In this document: in pieces, positions 25,561-34,792 of the stretch
Layout of the letters: each line of letters starts with the position of its first letter
Numbering within the stretch: the stretch's first letter is position 1
NCBI GenBank assembly: GCA_032586195.1
Contig: JAWHQP010000013.1
Coordinates: 1-51,929 of the forward strand
Direction of reading: 5' to 3'
From: JAWHQP01 sp032586195
GTDB taxonomy: Bacteria > Pseudomonadota > Gammaproteobacteria > Enterobacterales > Pasteurellaceae
DNA: 51,929 bases
Notes under the pieces: model-generated
Databases searched by the model: none
Seen by the model: only the letters and a program-made list of their open reading frames with translations
What the model was told of the DNA's origin: nothing
Made by a program: the position numbers and the translations under genes

Positions 25561-26388
25561 CTATTCATCAATGGTACGTAATAATTCGTTAATACCAACT
25601 TTGCCTAAAGTTTTGGCGTCCACTTTTTTTACGATTACAGCGCAATATAGGCTATACTTACCGTCTTTTGACGGCAGCGAACCTGATACGACGACTGATC
25701 CCGCCGGTACGCGGCCGTAGAAAACTTCACCGGTTTCGCGATCGTAGATCTTGGTGGATTGACCGATAAAAACGCCCATAGAAATCACACAGCCGTCTTC
25801 TACAATAACGCCTTCCACCACTTCGGAACGTGCGCCGATAAAGCAGTTGTCACCGATAATGGTCGGGTTAGCCTGCAATGGTTCTAATACACCGCCGATG
25901 CCTACACCGCCGGATAAGTGTACGTTTTTACCGATTTGAGCGCATGATCCCACGGTCGCCCAAGTATCCACCATAGTATTTTCACCCACATAGGCACCGA
26001 TATTCACATAAGACGGCATTAACACCGCGCCTTTAGAAATATGAGCACCTTTACGCACGGTAGCCGAAGGCACAACGCGGAACCCTTCCCGTTTAAAGCG
26101 TTCTTCATTATAATCCGCAAATTTTAATGGTACTTTGTCGTAATATTTGGTTTCCGCGCCGTCAACAAGTTCGTTATCGTTAATACGGAAAGATAATAAC
26201 ACCGCTTTTTTCAACCATTGATGAGTAACCCATTCGCCGTCGATTTTTTCCGCCACGCGGAATTTACCGCTGTCTAACCCTTCGATAACCTGTTCTACCG
26301 CGGCACGGGTTTCGGCATCCACTGTTTTCGGGGTAATATCCGCACGTTTTTCAAAGGCGGCTTCAATGATTGCTTGTAAATTTGACAT
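25561..26388 (-). CDS. dapD: Tetrahydrodipicolinate N-succinyltransferase
   Basis: A 275-residue enzyme of the lysine/meso-diaminopimelate pathway. It transfers succinyl from succinyl-CoA to tetrahydrodipicolinate. The start MSNLQAIIEAAFEKRADITP at 26388 is the usual one; a longer frame reaches 26436. The C-terminal part is a left-handed beta helix made of hexapeptide repeats (VRKGAHISKGAVLMPSYVNIGAYVGENTMVDTWATVGSCAQIGKN). The GGVLEPLQANPTIIGDNCFIGARSEVVEGVIVEDG block is highly typical. It is transcribed alone. Confidence 0.96.
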   Translation of the reverse strand: MSNLQAIIEAAFEKRADITPKTVDAETRAAVEQVIEGLDSGKFRVAEKIDGEWVTHQWLKKAVLLSFRINDNELVDGAETKYYDKVPLKFADYNEERFKREGFRVVPSATVRKGAHISKGAVLMPSYVNIGAYVGENTMVDTWATVGSCAQIGKNVHLSGGVGIGGVLEPLQANPTIIGDNCFIGARSEVVEGVIVEDGCVISMGVFIGQSTKIYDRETGEVFYGRVPAGSVVVSGSLPSKDGKYSLYCAVIVKKVDAKTLGKVGINELLRTIDE

Positions 26389-26567
26389 ATTGTTTCCTAT
26401 ATAAAAATAAATGAAATAGGCTGCTAGTTTTAACACACTTTGCTAAAAAACTCACCCATTTTCATCGGAAATCCTTTAAAATATCACCGAGTTAATCAAA
26501 TGATTTCACCGCACCGACTCAAAGTGCGGTGCTATATTTTGGAGTTTTTTAAAAATTTTAGATAACC

Positions 26568-27749
26568 ATGTTGACCCCAACTTCCACACCCAAACCCGCC
26601 AATGTTATTGCATTCGCATTCCTCATGATTGCGTTTTTAAGCGGCATAGCTTCGTCCTTTCAGATTCCGACCTTAAGCCTTTTTCTGTCGCAGGAAATTC
26701 GGGTTTCACCCGTTATGGTCGGCACTTTTTATTCAATTAACGCCGTAATGGGCATTTTCCTCAGCCAGATTCTGGCCAAATATTCCGATAAACAGGACGA
26801 TCGCCGCAAGATCATTACCGGTTGCTGTTTGATCGCTATGGTCGGCTGTTTGATTTTTGCCTTTAGCCGTAATTATTATGTACTCGCCTTTCTGGGTACT
26901 TTCTTGCTCGGATTAGGTTCGTCCTCCAATCCTCAATCCTTCGCTCTCGCCCGTGAATATGCGGAAAGTACCCGGCGTGAAACCGTGATGTTCACAACGA
27001 TTATGCGGACGCAAATTTCTCTGGCGTGGATTGTCGGCCCGCCGCTGTCTTTCAGCATTGCGCTGGGATGGGGCTTTGCCTATATGTATATAATCGCCGC
27101 CCTTGCCTTTGTACTTTGCGCGGTGATTTGCCAAACGTTGCTACCGAAAATTCCACGTACTCGGCAGGTGACACAAACGGATAAAAACGGCGAATTTCCT
27201 GCTCCCAACCGCCGCAGTATCGTGTTTCTGTTCATTGTCTGTTTTCTGATTTGGAGCTGTAACGGGATGTATTTAATTAACATGCCGCTATATGTGATCC
27301 ACGAATTACACCTACCCGAACATCTGGCCGGCGTTTTAATGGGCACCGCCGCGGGGCTGGAAATCCCGATTATGCTGATTGCGGGCTATTTGACCAAATA
27401 CTTCCGCAAAAAAACCTTGATGATCGCCGCACTTATAGCCGGATTTTTATTCTATGCCGGGTTGCTGTTCTGCCGCCAGACATGGCAATTAGTCAGCCTG
27501 CAAATGCTAAACGCCTTACTGATCGGCATTATCGCCACCATAGGTATGGTGTACTTTCAAGATTTAATGCCGACCAAAATGGGCTCCGCCACTACGTTAT
27601 TCAGCAACGCGGCCAAAAGCAGCTGGATTGTCAGCGGTCCGCTCGCCGGTATTATCGCTCAAATCTGGGATTACAATTCGGTCTTCTATATTTCCGTCGG
27701 AATGCTGTTTATTGCCGTGTTTGCCATGGCAAGAGTGAAATCAATGTAA
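26568..27749 (+). CDS. Sugar efflux transporter, SetA/SetB type (MFS)
   Basis: A 393-residue major facilitator with about twelve membrane segments. The start LMIAFLSGIASSFQIPTLSLFLSQEI is typical of Set proteins, as are KYSDKQDDRRKII in the first cytoplasmic loop and REYAESTRRETVMFTTIMRTQISLAWIVGPPLSF. Set proteins export sugars such as glucose, lactose or analogues and protect against sugar-phosphate stress. A USS core (26522-26530) lies just upstream. The specific sugar is not predictable. Confidence 0.85.
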   Translation: MLTPTSTPKPANVIAFAFLMIAFLSGIASSFQIPTLSLFLSQEIRVSPVMVGTFYSINAVMGIFLSQILAKYSDKQDDRRKIITGCCLIAMVGCLIFAFSRNYYVLAFLGTFLLGLGSSSNPQSFALAREYAESTRRETVMFTTIMRTQISLAWIVGPPLSFSIALGWGFAYMYIIAALAFVLCAVICQTLLPKIPRTRQVTQTDKNGEFPAPNRRSIVFLFIVCFLIWSCNGMYLINMPLYVIHELHLPEHLAGVLMGTAAGLEIPIMLIAGYLTKYFRKKTLMIAALIAGFLFYAGLLFCRQTWQLVSLQMLNALLIGIIATIGMVYFQDLMPTKMGSATTLFSNAAKSSWIVSGPLAGIIAQIWDYNSVFYISVGMLFIAVFAMARVKSM

Positions 27750-27769
27750 TAAATTTCTTATTAAAACTC

Positions 27770-27798
27770 TTTACATTCTTGTACTAGTGTAATAGTGT
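27770..27798 (+). promoter_or_regulatory. TrpR-like operator and promoter of trpBA
   Basis: GTACTAGTGTAATAGTGT (27781-27798) matches most positions of the TrpR operator GNACTAGTTNACTAGTNC. It overlaps a promoter made of TTTACA (27770-27775), 17 bases and TAGTGT (27793-27798). The 34 bases from here to the trpB ATG leave no room for a leader peptide and attenuator, so control by TrpR alone is inferred. Confidence 0.65.
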
Positions 27799-27832
27799 AA
27801 GCACAACAGTAATCCACATTAAGGAATGTTTT

Positions 27833-29028
27833 ATGTCTGATACACTTTTAAATCCCTACTTTGGTGATTTCGGCGGTATGTATGTGCCGGAAATTCTGGT
27901 GCCGGTGCTCAAACAGCTGGAAAAAGCCTTTGTAGATGCCAAACAGGATCCCGGTTTTCAAGCCGAATTTTCAGATTTACTACAAAATTACGCCGCCGGC
28001 CGACCGCTCTCACCCTCTGTCGAAATCTCACCAAGGGCACAAAAACCAAACTTTATCTTAAACGCGAAGATTTGCTGCACGGCGGCGCTCACAAAACCAA
28101 TCAGGTTTTAGGACAGATTCTGTTAGCCAAACGCATGGGTAAAACCAGAATTATCGCCGAAACCGGCGCTGGTCAGCACGGTGTCGCGACGGCGCTTGCC
28201 TGCGCTATGCTGAATATGCCGTGCCGTGTCTACATGGGAGCGAAAGATGTAGAACGTCAATCACCCAACGTTTTCCGTATGCGATTAATGGGAACCGAGG
28301 TCGTGCCTGTGCAAAAAGGTTCCTGTTCCCTGAAAGATGCCTGTTGCGAGGCAATGCGTGATTGGGCGGCGAATTATGAAAACACTCACTATCTCATCGG
28401 TACCGCCGCCGGGCCGCACCCGTTCCCGACCATCGTACGGGAATTCCAGAAAATGATTGGCGAAGAAACTAGACGCCAATGTTTAGAAAAGGAAGGCCGC
28501 CTGCCGGATGCCGTTATCGCCTGCGTGGGCGGTGGCTCAAACGCTATCGGTATGTTTGCCGATTTTATCGACGAACCGAGCGTACGTTTAATCGGCGTAG
28601 AACCGGCCGGCAAAGGCATCGAAACCGGTGAACACGGGGCTCCGCTCGGCCATGGTAAACCGGGGATTTATTTCGGCATGAAATCACCGATTATGCAAAC
28701 GCCGGACGGTCAAATCGAGGAATCCTACAGTATTTCCGCCGGTCTCGACTTCCCTTCCGTCGGACCACAACACGCTTATCTAAATGCCATCGGACGTGCC
28801 GAATACCCAAGCATTACCGATGACGAAGCCTTGGACGCGTTCCAAGATTTGGCTCAGCATGAAGGCATTATCCCGGCGTTGGAAAGCTCGCACGCCTTGG
28901 CTTATGCCCTAAAAATGGTCCGTCAGCAGCCCGAAAAAGAACAATTGCTGGTGGTTAACCTGTCAGGCCGCGGCGACAAAGACATTTTCACCGTAGATAA
29001 AATTTTAACAGCGAGAGGTAAAATCTAA
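27833..29028 (+). pseudogene. trpB: Tryptophan synthase beta subunit, frameshifted
   Basis: TrpB makes L-tryptophan from indole and serine using pyridoxal phosphate. The first frame starts MSDTLLNPYFGDFGGMYVPE at 27833 and is normal to LLQNYA. It then runs out of frame and stops near 28111. The correct frame resumes with RPTALTLCRNLTKGTKTKLYLKREDLLHGGAHKTNQ (PLP lysine in HKTNQ) and continues to the normal end ARGKI. A single missing G near 27995 (GCCG[G]CCGG) explains the shift: with one base added the gene would have 399 codons, the family's normal length. The rest is fully conserved, so this is either a very recent mutation or a sequencing error in a GC run. AAGGAA precedes the start. trpA overlaps its stop by one base. 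Confidence 0.9.
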
Positions 29029-29834
29029 TGGCACGTTTTGAACAATGTTTCGCCCGTTTGGCGGCTAATAAACAAGGTGGATTCGTTCCCTTTGTCACAC
29101 TCTGCGATCCCGATTTTGACCGCTCTTTCGATATTATCTGCACTTTGGTGGACAATGGCGCGGACGCATTGGAACTGGGCTTTCCCTTCTCCGATCCATT
29201 GCTCGACGGACCGGTTATTCAGGCCGCCAACAATCGTGCCTTAAAGGCGGGCTGCAGTACGGCGGAAAGTTTTAGATTACTGGCCAAGGTACGGGCAAAA
29301 TATCCTGATATCCCGATCAGCCTGTTGCTTTGTGCCAACCTTGTTTACGCTCAGGGTTTAGACGCATTCTATCAACGTTGTGCGGAAGTGGGCGTAGATG
29401 CCGTGTTAGTGGCAGATATTCCGTTGTTAGCCGCCGAACCTTACCTGCAAGCGGCACGCAAGCACGGGGTAAATCCTGTATTTATCTGCCCGCCGAATGC
29501 CGATGCGGAAACCATTCGGGGCGTAGCGGAAAACAGCGAGGGCTACACTTATCTGGTATCCCGTTCAGGTGTAACCAGTGCGGAAAATCAAAGCCACGCC
29601 GCCAATTTAGACAGCCTGGTAGAACAACTCAAAGCCCGCAACGCCCCGCCAATCCTGCAAGGCTTCGGCATCGCCAAACCACAACAGGTGAAAGATGCGT
29701 TAAACATGGGGGTAGCCGGCGCCATCTCAGGCTCCGCTACAGTCAAAATCATCGAAACCAACCTGACGGATCATCAAACCTGCCTAAAAGAGCTGGCCCG
29801 GTTTGTCAAAGAAATGAAAGCGGCGACATTGTAA
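29028..29834 (+). CDS. trpA: Tryptophan synthase alpha subunit
   Basis: A 268-residue TIM-barrel enzyme that cleaves indole-3-glycerol phosphate to indole, which passes to TrpB. ALELGFPFSDPLLDGPVIQ contains the catalytic Glu and Asp (Glu49 and Asp60 in E. coli). LVSRSGVTSAEN and the phosphate-binding GFGIAKPQQV and GAISGSATV are also normal. The ATG overlaps the trpB TAA, so translation is coupled and a frameshift in trpB could also lower trpA. No trpC is seen upstream, as trpBA stands apart from the other trp genes here. Confidence 0.96.
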   Translation: MARFEQCFARLAANKQGGFVPFVTLCDPDFDRSFDIICTLVDNGADALELGFPFSDPLLDGPVIQAANNRALKAGCSTAESFRLLAKVRAKYPDIPISLLLCANLVYAQGLDAFYQRCAEVGVDAVLVADIPLLAAEPYLQAARKHGVNPVFICPPNADAETIRGVAENSEGYTYLVSRSGVTSAENQSHAANLDSLVEQLKARNAPPILQGFGIAKPQQVKDALNMGVAGAISGSATVKIIETNLTDHQTCLKELARFVKEMKAATL

Positions 29835-29847
29835 GCCGTGCAATGAA

Positions 29848-29908
29848 AAGTGCGGTGTCGTTTTTTCGAGTTTTGTAAATGAAAACTCTGAAAATCAGCA
29901 CCGCACTT
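29848..29908. terminator. Paired uptake signals as a two-way terminator
   Basis: AAGTGCGGT (29848-29856) and ACCGCACTT (29900-29908) are perfect inverted USS cores, with inner arms CGAGTTTT and AAAACTC. They lie between convergent trpA and epmC. Confidence 0.7.
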
Positions 29909-29920
29909 TCGTCATTTCAA

Positions 29921-30460
29921 CTAAATTCGGCTCACATCAAAATCCGCCAGATCAATTTTCTCTTTCGTGCCGTAGAATTTAACCAAGGCTTGGCGTAATT
30001 TCTCGGCTCGTTTGGGTAAATAGCCACGATCGGCATAGATTTTGACCTGTTCATATACCGCCTGTTTGAAGGGCTGAGTGTCGCCGGGGTTGCCGTTGAG
30101 GTTGTCGGAGCTGGCAAAATAACGAAAACCCGCCGCAGTTGCCAATACCCATTCGATTGCCTGTGGTTTCACTTCCACTTGTTCAAACTCATGTTGTCGT
30201 TCCGCCGAGCGTCCATCTGGTTCATACCAATAGCCGAAATCCTCTAATTTTCGCCGTTCTTCGCCCGCTACCAGCCAATGGGCAATTTCATGCAGCGCAC
30301 TGCTATAAAAGCCACGGGCAAAATAAATGGCGTTGTAAGGCACTTCGTCATTGGCGGGCAGATAAATCGGTTCCTCGCCGCCTTTTACTAATCTGGTATT
30401 GTATTCCTGCTCAAAGCATTGATTAAAAATGGCAATAATATCTTCTAAAGTGTGTTTCAT
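29921..30460 (-). CDS. epmC: Elongation factor P hydroxylase
   Basis: A 179-residue protein of the EpmC/YfcM family, which hydroxylates the modified lysine of elongation factor P after EpmA and EpmB act. The family's metal site is visible in YSSALHEIAHWLVAG, and the flanking FARGFYSSALHEIAHW and FGYWYEPDGRSAERQHEFEQVEVKPQAIEW blocks match. It is convergent with trpA and transcribed alone. Confidence 0.9.
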   Translation of the reverse strand: MKHTLEDIIAIFNQCFEQEYNTRLVKGGEEPIYLPANDEVPYNAIYFARGFYSSALHEIAHWLVAGEERRKLEDFGYWYEPDGRSAERQHEFEQVEVKPQAIEWVLATAAGFRYFASSDNLNGNPGDTQPFKQAVYEQVKIYADRGYLPKRAEKLRQALVKFYGTKEKIDLADFDVSRI

Positions 30461-30564
30461 GCGGTTTTCCTAATATATAAAAGCGCCATCGGGGCGAGAA
30501 GATTAACGATTTTTCCGGAAAAAATAAACCAAAGACGAGTATTAAACGAGGGAAGCCGAATTTA

Positions 30565-30650
30565 GATCAAAAAAAAGTGCCTTTTTGGCAAAGGCACTAC
30601 TCGGAAAGCAAAATATCAGGCTATTTAAATAGCACTTGTTTTTATTGGCG
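30565..30650 (-). ncRNA. Candidate small RNA ending in an orphan terminator
   Basis: On the minus strand, a 9-bp hairpin AGTGCCTTT/AAAGGCACT (30598-30576) is followed by eight T (30575-30568), a strong intrinsic terminator with no gene upstream of it. A possible promoter lies 5' of it on the minus strand: TTGCGT, 17 bases, TATCCT (30659-30654), giving a start near 30647 and an RNA of about 80 nucleotides. The palindrome GCTATTTAAATAGC (30620-30633) would form an internal hairpin. No reading frame of note is present. The RNA is inferred; it lies in the 412-base gap before the iron operon, whose remaining sequence (30660-30800) shows no gene. Confidence 0.5.
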
Positions 30651-30807
30651 CTAAGGATAGCGAATCTGTTTTTACCACGCAACCGCGGATTTTTCATTTT
30701 GTGACCAAGTTAACATTTTTTCTTAACCGATTCATTTCATTGATGAATTCGGCCGGCGATATCCCATTTTTTTCCTTGCGTTAGATCAGTTTTTCACTCC
30801 CTGACGA

Positions 30808-30847
30808 TTGATTTATATAAAAATAAGTTCATAATATTTGATAATCA
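30808..30847 (+). promoter_or_regulatory. Possible promoter and Fur site of the iron operon
   Basis: TTGATT (30808-30813), 17 bases, ATAATA (30831-30836). Overlapping it are adjacent GATAAT-like hexamers in CATAATATTTGATAATCA (30830-30847). The match is only partial, but the position suits iron-dependent control by Fur. Confidence 0.4.
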
Positions 30848-30872
30848 CTCGTATTTAGACTTAGGATAAGCC

Positions 30873-32780
30873 ATGACATTACTTCGTGTACTATTTTTGC
30901 TATCAATTACGTTCTGGACCAATAATATTTTCGCTAATGACTACGAAAACTGGGTTCACGATATTGAAAATCGATTGGACAAAACAGCTGCATTTTATCA
31001 ACAAAATCAAGTAGATGAAGCTCGCACTGAAGTGCAAATGGCGTACTTTGAAGTATTTGAAAATTTAGAAGGGCCGATTCGGATTAATTTTTCCGCGCAG
31101 AAAAGCTATCAAATGGAAGCGACTTTCGGTGAAATCCGCAAAATGATGGGTGAAGGAAAATCACAGGCGGAAGTTTTAGCAAAAATCGACGGATTAAAAA
31201 AAGATTTAAATGAAGTATTACCTGCTCTGGCCGAAGGACATCAGCTCACCGCAGAAGGGCAACACGGCACCTATGATAATCAGGATATTCTGCCCTATTG
31301 GCAACAAAGTTTTAAAACCATTGATGATTTGCTCGCCGAAGCAATCACCGCTTATCAGAAAAACGACTTTGATCAAGCGAAAAAACTGGTACAAAAAGCC
31401 CAATTCGACGGCTATAAAAATTCCGAAATGGAGATGTCTATCCGGCAAAACCGTTCGGCTGAAATCTCCGCCGGTATCAATCAGCAATTCTACGATTTGA
31501 TTAAATTAAGCGCTCAGCCCGATCAGCTTAACGCTCTAGGCTATCAGGTCACCGAACTGCTACAAACGATTGAAGAACAACTGCCGAATTTGCCGACCAC
31601 GCGTGATTCGCAAAACCTACAGCCTGCTCAACAAACTGCTGCCGATAATACACCGGATCAGGATTGGGCGGCGGTTTCCAATCAAATCAAGCAACAGATT
31701 CAACAAGCCATTCAAACCTACCAAAAAGGCGACAGCAAAAAAGCTATTTTGGCGGTGCAAGACACCTATTTCGACGTGTTTGAAAGTACCGGTATGGAAA
31801 ATAAGGTAGGTTCCCGCGATTCCAACTTTAAAACCCGGTTGGAAGGCTATTTTACGCGGTTGGTCAGCTTAATGAAAGCCAATGAAACCGTGGATAAATT
31901 ACAGCAGCAAGCCGACAATCTCAGCAACGATTTAGCCACCGCAACCGATATGCTGCAGGGCGGCGAACAATCCGACTGGGGAATGTTCCTCTACAGCCTG
32001 CTCATTATCGTGCGTGAGGGCCTGGAAGCCTTGCTGATCGTGGCAGCAATTGTGGCTTATCTGGTGAAAAACAAACACGAAGACAAACTACCGACTATCC
32101 GTCAATCCGTTTATGTGGCGTTAATCGCCAGTGTAGTGACCGCCTTTATCTTCCAAATGATCTTTGAAAACTCAGGGGCAAACCGTGAATTGCTGGAAGG
32201 CTTTACCATGATTTTCGCGGTAATTATGCTGTTTATGATGAGCTATTGGCTGCTTTCCAAAGTGGAAGCACAAAACTGGAAACGTTACCTTGAAGGCAAG
32301 CTTTCCACCGCGTTAAGCACAGGTTCATTAGTCGGCTTATGGCTTACCAGTTTCCTGGCCGTGTACCGTGAAGGCGCTGAAACTGTATTGTTTTATTATG
32401 CCTTGATCGGAGACGCCTCAAGTGCGGTGAGTTATTTGTATCTTTTGGCGGGTTTCGCTGTCGGTGTGGTTATTCTTGCCGTTTGTTACTTTATTATGCG
32501 TTATACGGTGGTTAAACTGCCGCTCAAGCCGTTCTTCTTGTTTACAGGCGGATTTATGTATCTAATGGCGTTTATCTTTGCAGGTAAAAGCGTACTTGAA
32601 CTGATCGAAGGTAAATTATTTGAACCGACTCTCGTGCCGGGCGTACCTGAAATTTCATGGCTGGGTATTTCACCTTACGTAGAAACACTCACCCCGCAGG
32701 CATTTATTCTAATCGCAGCCGTTTTTGCTCTGTTTTACATGAAATATCAAAGCAAAAAAACGGACGGTAAGAATCTTTAA
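30873..32780 (+). CDS. FTR1-family iron permease
   Basis: A 635-residue inner-membrane iron permease with a signal peptide (MTLLRVLFLLSITFWTNNIFA). A long periplasmic helical part (about residues 22-370) has two repeated segments with AYFEVFENLEGPIR and TYFDVFESTGMENKV. A seven-helix FTR1 domain follows. The two REXXE iron motifs are REGLE (381-385) and REGAE (499-503). It is the first gene of an eight-gene operon in the same order as the Campylobacter FTR1-P19 locus. It moves iron into the cytoplasm with help from P19 and the downstream redox and ABC-like parts. A USS core lies at 32420-32428. Confidence 0.92.
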   Translation: MTLLRVLFLLSITFWTNNIFANDYENWVHDIENRLDKTAAFYQQNQVDEARTEVQMAYFEVFENLEGPIRINFSAQKSYQMEATFGEIRKMMGEGKSQAEVLAKIDGLKKDLNEVLPALAEGHQLTAEGQHGTYDNQDILPYWQQSFKTIDDLLAEAITAYQKNDFDQAKKLVQKAQFDGYKNSEMEMSIRQNRSAEISAGINQQFYDLIKLSAQPDQLNALGYQVTELLQTIEEQLPNLPTTRDSQNLQPAQQTAADNTPDQDWAAVSNQIKQQIQQAIQTYQKGDSKKAILAVQDTYFDVFESTGMENKVGSRDSNFKTRLEGYFTRLVSLMKANETVDKLQQQADNLSNDLATATDMLQGGEQSDWGMFLYSLLIIVREGLEALLIVAAIVAYLVKNKHEDKLPTIRQSVYVALIASVVTAFIFQMIFENSGANRELLEGFTMIFAVIMLFMMSYWLLSKVEAQNWKRYLEGKLSTALSTGSLVGLWLTSFLAVYREGAETVLFYYALIGDASSAVSYLYLLAGFAVGVVILAVCYFIMRYTVVKLPLKPFFLFTGGFMYLMAFIFAGKSVLELIEGKLFEPTLVPGVPEISWLGISPYVETLTPQAFILIAAVFALFYMKYQSKKTDGKNL

Positions 32781-32813
32781 CCTTAACAACCTCAACATAG
32801 AAAAGGAAGACAC

Positions 32814-33335
32814 ATGAAAAAAACATTATTAGCAACCGCATTACTCGCCGGTATTTTAGCGGCTCCATCGGTATTCGCCTTTGAAGAACATCCGATCGGC
32901 GAAGCGCAAACCTTAAATGAAATGGAAATTGCCGCCGTTTATCTGCAACCGATCGATATGGAACCGCGCGGCATGGGCTTATCCGCTAAAGATTCGGACA
33001 TTCACTTAGAAGCCGATATCCATGCGACCAAAGGCAATAAAAACGGTTTCGGCGAAGGTGAATGGATGCCGTATCTAACCATCAATTATACTTTAGTCAA
33101 CACCGACACCAACGAAAAGCAAGAAGGTACCTTTATGCCTATGGTGGCAAGTGACGGCCCTCACTATGGCGCCAATATCAAAATGATGGGCGTAGGTAAC
33201 TACAAATTAACTTATCATATTGATCCGCCGTCAAAAGCGGGCATGCACCGTCACACCGACAGTGAAACGGGTGTAAGCCGCTGGTGGAAACCGTTTGATG
33301 TCACTTATGAATTTAAGTTCACCGGTTTGAAATAA
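32814..33335 (+). CDS. Periplasmic P19-type iron-transport protein
   Basis: A 173-residue exported protein with signal MKKTLLATALLAGILAAPSVFA. The mature part has an immunoglobulin-like fold rich in His and Met (EIAAVYLQPIDMEPRGMGL, DIHLEADIHAT, FMPMVASDGPHYGANIKMMG, HRHTDSETGVSRWWKPF). This matches the P19/FetP/Tp34 family, which binds copper and iron and hands iron to FTR1. It lies 33 bases after the permease gene, with AAAGGA upstream. The FTR1-P19 pair is a known unit. Confidence 0.92.
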   Translation: MKKTLLATALLAGILAAPSVFAFEEHPIGEAQTLNEMEIAAVYLQPIDMEPRGMGLSAKDSDIHLEADIHATKGNKNGFGEGEWMPYLTINYTLVNTDTNEKQEGTFMPMVASDGPHYGANIKMMGVGNYKLTYHIDPPSKAGMHRHTDSETGVSRWWKPFDVTYEFKFTGLK

Positions 33336-33348
33336 TTTTTATCTTACC

Positions 33349-33369
33349 AAGGGCGAATATTTCGCCCTT
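33349..33369 (+). terminator. Hairpin inside the iron operon after p19
   Basis: AAGGGCGAA (33349-33357) and TTCGCCCTT (33361-33369) with a 3-base loop. There is only a short T-run, so it may act as an attenuator or mRNA stabiliser between p19 and the downstream genes. Confidence 0.6.
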
Positions 33370-33388
33370 TAAAACCTCTGCTTGTGTT

Positions 33389-34792
33389 ATGACGTATTTT
33401 TTTACTTTTTTGCTGCAAACTCTGTTGCCCACTTCCCTGCTGCTCGGTGCGAGTTGGGCGAATTATTCCGTTAACGCTAAATCCCTTATCTGGCTTAGCC
33501 TGCTGGCGCTGCTGTGCGGCAGCGGGTTAGCTCATTATTTACCCACAAGTCAAACGGCAACTTTGATTTTAAATTGTATTCTGCTGAGCTGTTTCGTGCT
33601 GTTTTATCTGAGCCGATTTATTCACGCGGCGGCATTACAGAAATTCTGGCACTGGTTACTACTGAGCTGTGCCGCTCTGCTGTGGGCAAAAGATCCCAAT
33701 ATTGCCGCCATTACCGGCACCGACGTCATCAACACTGATTTTATTCTGCACATCGGCGCCATTTGCCTCGGATTGATTTTCTGCTTTTTTATGGCAAACT
33801 GGCTGGCTATTCTGTTACGACAATCCAATCAAAACGGCAACAAAAAAACTCGCAAAAACAGCACCGCACTTTGGTTAATTGTGACGGTTATTGTCCTTGT
33901 TTTAATCGTACCTCTGATCGGACAAGTGATACTGGGCTTGATGAAATTGCAGATTATCGATCTCACCAAACCACGTCTGAGCTTTGTGGCAAAAACCGGT
34001 AATATTACCGGCTATTTTAATTATATTTTCGCGGGCTTGCTGGTGCTCATCATGCTTTGGTTCAGCCTGAAAATTCATTTACCCCGCAAACGAGCGGTGA
34101 ATGCCAGTCAGGAACTCATTGAAAAACGACAGAAAACAGCGACTTTCCGTACCTCATCACGTTTGATTCGCTGGGGGCTGCTATGTGTGCTGATTATTTT
34201 CGGTTCACAGCTTTATTGGGATAAAGTCGCCTCGCAACCACCGCGGCTTTCCGAGGCGGTCGCAGTGAAGCTTGGCGCCGATAAAAATATTCATGTTCCG
34301 GTGGCACAAGTAAAAGACGGTAAGCTGCACCGTTTTGTGTGGATTGCGGATGACGGCAAAGCGATACGTTTCTTTATTATCAACCGCCTGCCTGATCGTT
34401 TAAGCCTCACGGCGGTATTTGACGCCTGCCTACTGTGCGGCGATACGGGCTATGTAATGCAAGACAACCAAGTCGTGTGCGTGGGCTGCGGCGTGCGTTT
34501 GTTTACGCCGTCCATCGGCAAACCGGGCGGCTGTAATCCGGTGCCGATTAACAACTGGCAACAGACGGAAACCGAAGTCATTATCAGCAAAGAAAGCCTG
34601 AACGAAGGGCTGAATCTGTTTTCCACCGTGGTCGAAATTCAAGTGACCGATCCCGTGGATGGCAGCAAACTGACCAATACCAAAGCGGAATTTAAATATA
34701 ATTACAACGACAGAACCTATTTCTTCGCGTCGGAGAAAAACCTTGATCTATTCCGTGACAACCCTGAGCAATATTTACAGGGGGAACAATAA
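33389..34792 (+). CDS. DUF2318 membrane protein (Fe-S type)
   Basis: A 467-residue protein with about seven to eight membrane helices in the first 290 residues, then a periplasmic DUF2318 domain. That domain carries four or more Cys as ACLLCGDTGYVMQDNQVVCVGCGVRLFTP and a further GGCNPVPI, spaced to bind a metal or haem-related cofactor. It corresponds to the third gene of the Campylobacter FTR1-P19 locus. An electron-transfer or iron-reducing role is assumed but not proven. The stop TAA overlaps the next ATG by one base. A USS core (33863-33871) codes for part of the NSTALWL sequence. Confidence 0.82.
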   Translation: MTYFFTFLLQTLLPTSLLLGASWANYSVNAKSLIWLSLLALLCGSGLAHYLPTSQTATLILNCILLSCFVLFYLSRFIHAAALQKFWHWLLLSCAALLWAKDPNIAAITGTDVINTDFILHIGAICLGLIFCFFMANWLAILLRQSNQNGNKKTRKNSTALWLIVTVIVLVLIVPLIGQVILGLMKLQIIDLTKPRLSFVAKTGNITGYFNYIFAGLLVLIMLWFSLKIHLPRKRAVNASQELIEKRQKTATFRTSSRLIRWGLLCVLIIFGSQLYWDKVASQPPRLSEAVAVKLGADKNIHVPVAQVKDGKLHRFVWIADDGKAIRFFIINRLPDRLSLTAVFDACLLCGDTGYVMQDNQVVCVGCGVRLFTPSIGKPGGCNPVPINNWQQTETEVIISKESLNEGLNLFSTVVEIQVTDPVDGSKLTNTKAEFKYNYNDRTYFFASEKNLDLFRDNPEQYLQGEQ

